A stretch of 64,000 nt of DNA. Origin: Hungatella hathewayi (lineage in GTDB: Bacteria; Bacillota; Clostridia; Lachnospirales; Lachnospiraceae). How positions within the stretch are numbered: the first letter of the stretch is position 1; each line of letters opens with the position of its first letter. The stretch covers positions 1,379,501 through 1,443,500 of the forward strand of contig CP102274.1 in NCBI GenBank assembly GCA_025149285.1, given 5' to 3'. A model generated the notes under the pieces. It was not told where the DNA came from. It saw only the letters and a program-made list of their open reading frames with translations, and did no database searches. Positions 60,495 through 64,000 of the stretch are shown here, piece after piece. The translations under genes were made by a program, and so were the position numbers.

Positions 60495-60550
60495 AGTCAG
60501 TATAGCCGGGGAATGGTGAATTCTCCGGCTGAATTTAAAGGAGTATGACA

Positions 60551-61294
60551 ATGATAGAAAAATTATATAAAAAGGTTAAGAATATTCAAGATTTTAACGA
60601 GACAGCCAGTAAGTTGCGTCAAATGGGACTAAAGGATGAGCTTAAAAATCTTGCCGGGAAATATAAGGTTCCTGAAGTGGACTTGAAAGAGTTCCTCTCT
60701 GGAAAGCGGTATTTCCTGATAGACGGAGGAGAGACGCAGAAAGATTATATGTCAGCCCGGAGTAAGCTGTTGGATGAAATGTTTAATCTGAATGATCCTC
60801 AATTTACGGATGTTATCGGCAACTATCTCATAAGGTGCTGTGATAAAAGCGATTTTGCTGACCTGGTGCTCCAGAAACACAAGACACTGCAGCGGTGTGT
60901 TGAGTCAATCATGAGTCGGGCGTATGAAATGGTAAGCGATGAGGTGAAAAAAAGTGGCCGATATGCAAACATGGCTGTTTTGGAAGACAAAGTTTTTGAA
61001 TGGGTACGGGATTATTATTTAACGGATGACCGCGAAAAGGAGGCCGAGAGAAGAACGGAAGCAGAAGAGGCTTTCCACAAACGATTGTCGGCGCAGATGA
61101 ATACTCCGAAGGGAAACAAAAACAAAACCGCTAAGAAACGCAACGCTTCCAAGAAAAATAAAGCAGGTGGAGCAAACAGCAATGCATCTGAGAAGGAAGG
61201 AAAACATTCTTCAGCCAAGACGGAGGCGGCTGACCAGAATAAAGACCAGATTGAGGGCCAGGTTTCTCTGTTTGAGAACGGCCTGGCTGAATAA
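60551..61294 (+). CDS. PcfK-like protein (AcrIIA9-related family)
   Basis: 247 residues from ATG 60551, 7 nt after AAAGGAG. Residues about 75-160 (NDPQFTDVIGNYLIRCCDK, HKTLQRCVESIMSRAYEMV, LEDKVFEWVRDYYL) follow the PcfK pattern of conjugative plasmid pCF10. The Cas9 inhibitor AcrIIA9 belongs to the same wider family. The C-terminal tail is low-complexity and basic, ending GQVSLFENG. The PcfJ-like gene two places downstream supports the call. Anti-Cas9 activity is only a possibility. Confidence 0.7.
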   Translation: MIEKLYKKVKNIQDFNETASKLRQMGLKDELKNLAGKYKVPEVDLKEFLSGKRYFLIDGGETQKDYMSARSKLLDEMFNLNDPQFTDVIGNYLIRCCDKSDFADLVLQKHKTLQRCVESIMSRAYEMVSDEVKKSGRYANMAVLEDKVFEWVRDYYLTDDREKEAERRTEAEEAFHKRLSAQMNTPKGNKNKTAKKRNASKKNKAGGANSNASEKEGKHSSAKTEAADQNKDQIEGQVSLFENGLAE

Positions 61295-61307
61295 GGAGGA
61301 AATGACC

Positions 61308-61868
61308 ATGTTGATTGCATTTAAGGGCTTTGATAAGGATTTAACTTGTACAAACCACGGTAATACATACCAATATCGATTAGGCGTGTGGAATGAGGAG
61401 GATAAAGCAAATTGCGGAATAAATGGAATGCATTGTGCTGAAAACCCATTGGACTGCTTATCCTACTATCCGGACTGGGACAGGGCAGTGTATTACATGG
61501 TTGTCGCTGATGGTGATATTGACGAGGATGCATATGACAGCAAAATTAGCTGCACCCGGTTGAGGCTTATAAAGAAACTGGACAAAGGAGAATTTGTGGC
61601 TCATAGCTTAAAATATCTTTTTGATCATCCATTTAGAAAAAATAATCACCTTGTGTGTCTGAATCAAGGCGTGGCAAAAAACGGTATTGTGATTGTCAGA
61701 GGAGAGAATCCTGTTGCCAAAGGCGCAATAGGAGATGTTCTGGGATTTGCAAAGGAAGTGAGAAGCCAGTCCGAGATTACAGAGATAGGAATACATGCTG
61801 TGGATGGAAAAGAGATTCTTCCAGATACTTGGTATAGCATCAATGGAAAAATAAGAAAGGCAGGATAA
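61308..61868 (+). CDS. DUF7666-like protein
   Basis: 186 residues from ATG 61308, 8 nt after AGGAGG; the frame is open further upstream, overlapping the PcfK-like gene. The N-terminal FKGFDKDLTCTNHGNTYQY with CGINGMHCAENPLDCLSYYP matches the pattern of small mobile-element proteins now grouped as DUF7666. The role is unknown. It sits between the PcfK-like and PcfJ-like genes. Confidence 0.7.
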   Translation: MLIAFKGFDKDLTCTNHGNTYQYRLGVWNEEDKANCGINGMHCAENPLDCLSYYPDWDRAVYYMVVADGDIDEDAYDSKISCTRLRLIKKLDKGEFVAHSLKYLFDHPFRKNNHLVCLNQGVAKNGIVIVRGENPVAKGAIGDVLGFAKEVRSQSEITEIGIHAVDGKEILPDTWYSINGKIRKAG

Positions 61869-61873
61869 GAGTC

Positions 61874-64000
61874 ATGAAGAAAATAAGACTGAAAAAGCTG
61901 GGACATCTGTATGCAACAGATGAAATGCTTTGTATGGCAGAACAGGATATACCGGAGAATAAAAAGATTGGGTGGCAAAGAGTTGAGCCTGTCTTCCAGC
62001 GAGAGGTATATCTGCAGAGTAAAATTTGTGACGGTATTTTGATGGTTGCTATCTATTTGGCGAGGGATTTACGGCTGGGAAGTAAAAAACCATTATATGA
62101 AATTTTCATTGATAAGAGTAAAAGAGAGTATCTCACTTGGGATACAGTAAAGGGAAAGTGGCGGACCGCGTGTGTGGAGGCTCTTGAATTTCCGCATTAT
62201 TACAGTTATTCATGTGCCTACATAACACCAGAAGAAGACATTAGATTGGCTGAATATCTGGGAGTTACCCAGAAAGGTATGAAAGGTATCTACCAGTACC
62301 AGCAGTCCATCCTGGAGGAGCGTCTGGAGAATAGATATAAAAAAGAGACATCTCTATGGGAGGCGGCGATGAAGTTGGTCCCCGATGTTCCAAAAGATTG
62401 GCTTCGCTGGGTAAACAGACATGGATTGAATGAGAATTTTATATTTTATGACTATTCAAAAAATGTGAAAGAGGGGTTTTGTACCTGGTGCGAGAAAATA
62501 GTACCAGTGAAGAAAGCCAGACATAATACATATGGTACCTGTATATGCTGCGGGCATCGTATCCAGTATAAAGCTAAGGGAAAAGCAGGGAGGCTTTGTA
62601 CAAAAGAAGAACAGGTTTATTTACCGCAAAAGTACGGTGATGGTCTTATAATCCGGCAGTTTACAGCACAACGATTTTATCAGAAAGGGGAGTATAAAAC
62701 ACCAAAAATAATGTGTAATGAAACCGGAAGAGTTATTTATGATAAGAATCTAACAGACACACAGTATTACTATGGCAGGTATAAACAAAGAGGATACCGC
62801 TGGATTAAAGGCTATCCCAGTTACTCGTTTTTTTATGGATACAACGATTATAAACTAAACCATGCTGGTGCTGTGTATAAACGTACAGTACCAGCACTGT
62901 CCCGCCATATATTAAACAGGACAGGTCTGCCGCAGTTGATATCTACCGGATACAAAATAAGTCCGAATGATTATCTTAGCGGCCTGGCTGAGGCCCCGTA
63001 TCTGGAACGCTTTATCAAGGCAGGACTAAAACACCTTACGCTGGATGCACTCAAGGGTCGGATTGAGGTGTCAGAATCCCATAGTTTGGCAAAGTCGCTA
63101 GGAATAGACGGAAACCGTTTGGGACGGTTGCGGAATAATGATGGGGGCGAATTGTTTCTTATATGGATGCGGTATGAAAAGAAAAAACGCAAAAATATCG
63201 TGGATTCAGTAATTTGCTATTTTGAAGAACAGGATATCCGACCGGAGAATATAAAATTCATCCAGGATAGAATGAGTGAATTAAGAATATGCAATTATCT
63301 GAAACGTCAGTATGCATTAACTAACCGACCTCCCCTGGAACTTCTATCTACCTGGCAGGATTATCTCAATATGTCAAAACGGCTGAAACGTGATATCACA
63401 TTGGAAATATTCTATAAGCCCAAAAATCTGGTTGAAAGTCATGATGAAGTTCTCCAGTTGTGTGAAGATAAAAACATAACGCTTCAGGCAGTTGATATCG
63501 CAAAAGTATATCCGGACGTGGATGCAATCTGCGAGTCCATCAAAGAAAAGTATGAGTATAGAGATCAGAAGTATGTTCTTCTTATTCCAAATCGGATTGA
63601 GGATATTATACAGGAGGGCAGGGCACTCAGGCATTGTATACGATTCAGCGATGACTATTATGAACGGATACAGAGAAGGGAAAGCTATATTGCATTTTTG
63701 AGAAAAGCAGATCAGCCAGAGAAGGCATTCTATACATTGGAGTTTGAACCGGACGGGACTGTCCGTCAAAAGCGTACAAGCGGTGACCGACAAAATGTAG
63801 ATTTTAATCAGGCTGTCAGCTTTATAAAAAAATGGCAGAAGGCAATCCAGCCACGATTAACAGAGGAGGATTACCGGCTGGCCAAAGTAAGCGCAAGTCT
63901 CCGTGTAGAAGAATTTAAAGAACTGCGGAAGAAAAATGCGAAAGTATGGCATGGTCATCTTGCGGGCATGCCTTTAGCTGATGTTCTGGAAGCTGATTTG
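61874..64000 (+). CDS. PcfJ-like protein, 3' end outside window
   Basis: The frame is open from ATG 61874 to the window edge (709 residues). It begins MKKIRLKKLGHLYATDEMLC; a zinc knuckle CTWCEKIVPVKKARHNTYGT followed by CICCGHRI lies in the first third. Near residue 570, IPNRIEDIIQEGRALRHCIR, then YYERIQRRESYIAFLRKA and EPDGTVRQKRTSGDRQN, is the diagnostic C-terminal PcfJ core. PcfJ is encoded in the pCF10-type conjugation region; its biochemical role is not known. The pairing with a PcfK-like gene marks this operon as conjugative-element backbone. Confidence 0.85.
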   Translation, partial: MKKIRLKKLGHLYATDEMLCMAEQDIPENKKIGWQRVEPVFQREVYLQSKICDGILMVAIYLARDLRLGSKKPLYEIFIDKSKREYLTWDTVKGKWRTACVEALEFPHYYSYSCAYITPEEDIRLAEYLGVTQKGMKGIYQYQQSILEERLENRYKKETSLWEAAMKLVPDVPKDWLRWVNRHGLNENFIFYDYSKNVKEGFCTWCEKIVPVKKARHNTYGTCICCGHRIQYKAKGKAGRLCTKEEQVYLPQKYGDGLIIRQFTAQRFYQKGEYKTPKIMCNETGRVIYDKNLTDTQYYYGRYKQRGYRWIKGYPSYSFFYGYNDYKLNHAGAVYKRTVPALSRHILNRTGLPQLISTGYKISPNDYLSGLAEAPYLERFIKAGLKHLTLDALKGRIEVSESHSLAKSLGIDGNRLGRLRNNDGGELFLIWMRYEKKKRKNIVDSVICYFEEQDIRPENIKFIQDRMSELRICNYLKRQYALTNRPPLELLSTWQDYLNMSKRLKRDITLEIFYKPKNLVESHDEVLQLCEDKNITLQAVDIAKVYPDVDAICESIKEKYEYRDQKYVLLIPNRIEDIIQEGRALRHCIRFSDDYYERIQRRESYIAFLRKADQPEKAFYTLEFEPDGTVRQKRTSGDRQNVDFNQAVSFIKKWQKAIQPRLTEEDYRLAKVSASLRVEEFKELRKKNAKVWHGHLAGMPLADVLEADL

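Noticed and set aside
1..64000. tRNA or rRNA genes, attachment site or integrase marking the element ends
   Set aside because: None found by reading both strands; the ends of the element must lie outside the window or at the IS junction.

Overview
The window looks like the chromosome of a Clostridia/Lachnospiraceae-type anaerobe. Evidence: AGGAGG ribosome sites, a GH78 rhamnosidase next to an ABC sugar transporter, DUF1177, thioester/SpaA surface proteins, DUF5688 and PcfJ/PcfK-type genes. It breaks into a GC-richer sugar-metabolism segment (1-9516) and a long mosaic accessory segment (about 10917-64000) that reads as the interior of a large integrative/conjugative element. No integrase, intact relaxase, type IV secretion gene, tRNA, CRISPR array or attachment site is visible, so the element's ends lie outside.

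Region by region. 1-9516: partial FGGY kinase, alpha-L-rhamnosidase, 49-aa protein, then (minus strand) a GNAT acetyltransferase and a DUF1177 protein, then a sugar ABC system (binding lipoprotein, MalF-type permease, MalG-type permease). The second permease stops being native after 200 residues, where an IS91-like element (9517-about 10916) sits. Beyond the IS there is no permease 3' half; instead a giant surface protein (10891-22437) begins, so the IS bridges two unrelated loci. 22557-23950: a zinc-finger DUF3268 protein and two membrane proteins. 24117-28280: cargo block of TetR, ABC-2 exporter (one ATPase, two permeases), CDF metal transporter and a 42-aa membrane peptide. 28281-32530: a second cargo block, TetR plus a type-2-like isoleucyl-tRNA synthetase, bracketed by two diverged copies of an about 80-bp sequence. 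32531-37820: debris and singletons (IS1182-like remnant, intact Csp-like subtilase, relaxase remnant, LPD28-like protein, XRE repressor with twin operators, TetR remnant, truncated PAPS-reductase-like gene).

37904-53568 is one compact operon of about 15 kb with phage/plasmid-style DNA processing functions: DUF5688, YqaJ exonuclease, ERF annealing protein, CHC2 primase, SSB, RecD2-like helicase, then a MoxR AAA+ ATPase with a VWA protein that also carries HExxH. A UPF0175/DUF3368 toxin-antitoxin pair follows. 54445-64000+ is a second operon: HTH protein, second DUF5688, SGGKDS enzyme, PcfK-like and PcfJ-like proteins.

The most interesting signal is regulatory. Three places (35088, 37904, 54445) carry the same promoter, with a 12-14 bp ACTATATATAGT palindrome in the 17-bp spacer, followed by the same structured leader: a variable-sequence hairpin, conserved AATGTTTGTTCCGG, a TTCCGG/CCGGAA hairpin, another hairpin, and an intrinsic terminator just before the first gene. 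A fourth, partial copy keeps only the terminator (35765). The hairpins are kept while their sequences differ, as expected for a functional cis-acting RNA. Two of the leaders head the two long operons. In the 54445 copy a group II intron (54632-56532) sits exactly in the terminator's T-tract; removing it restores the leader layout seen in the other copies. I propose this leader family as a coordinated attenuation/antitermination control of the element; I could not compare it with Rfam.
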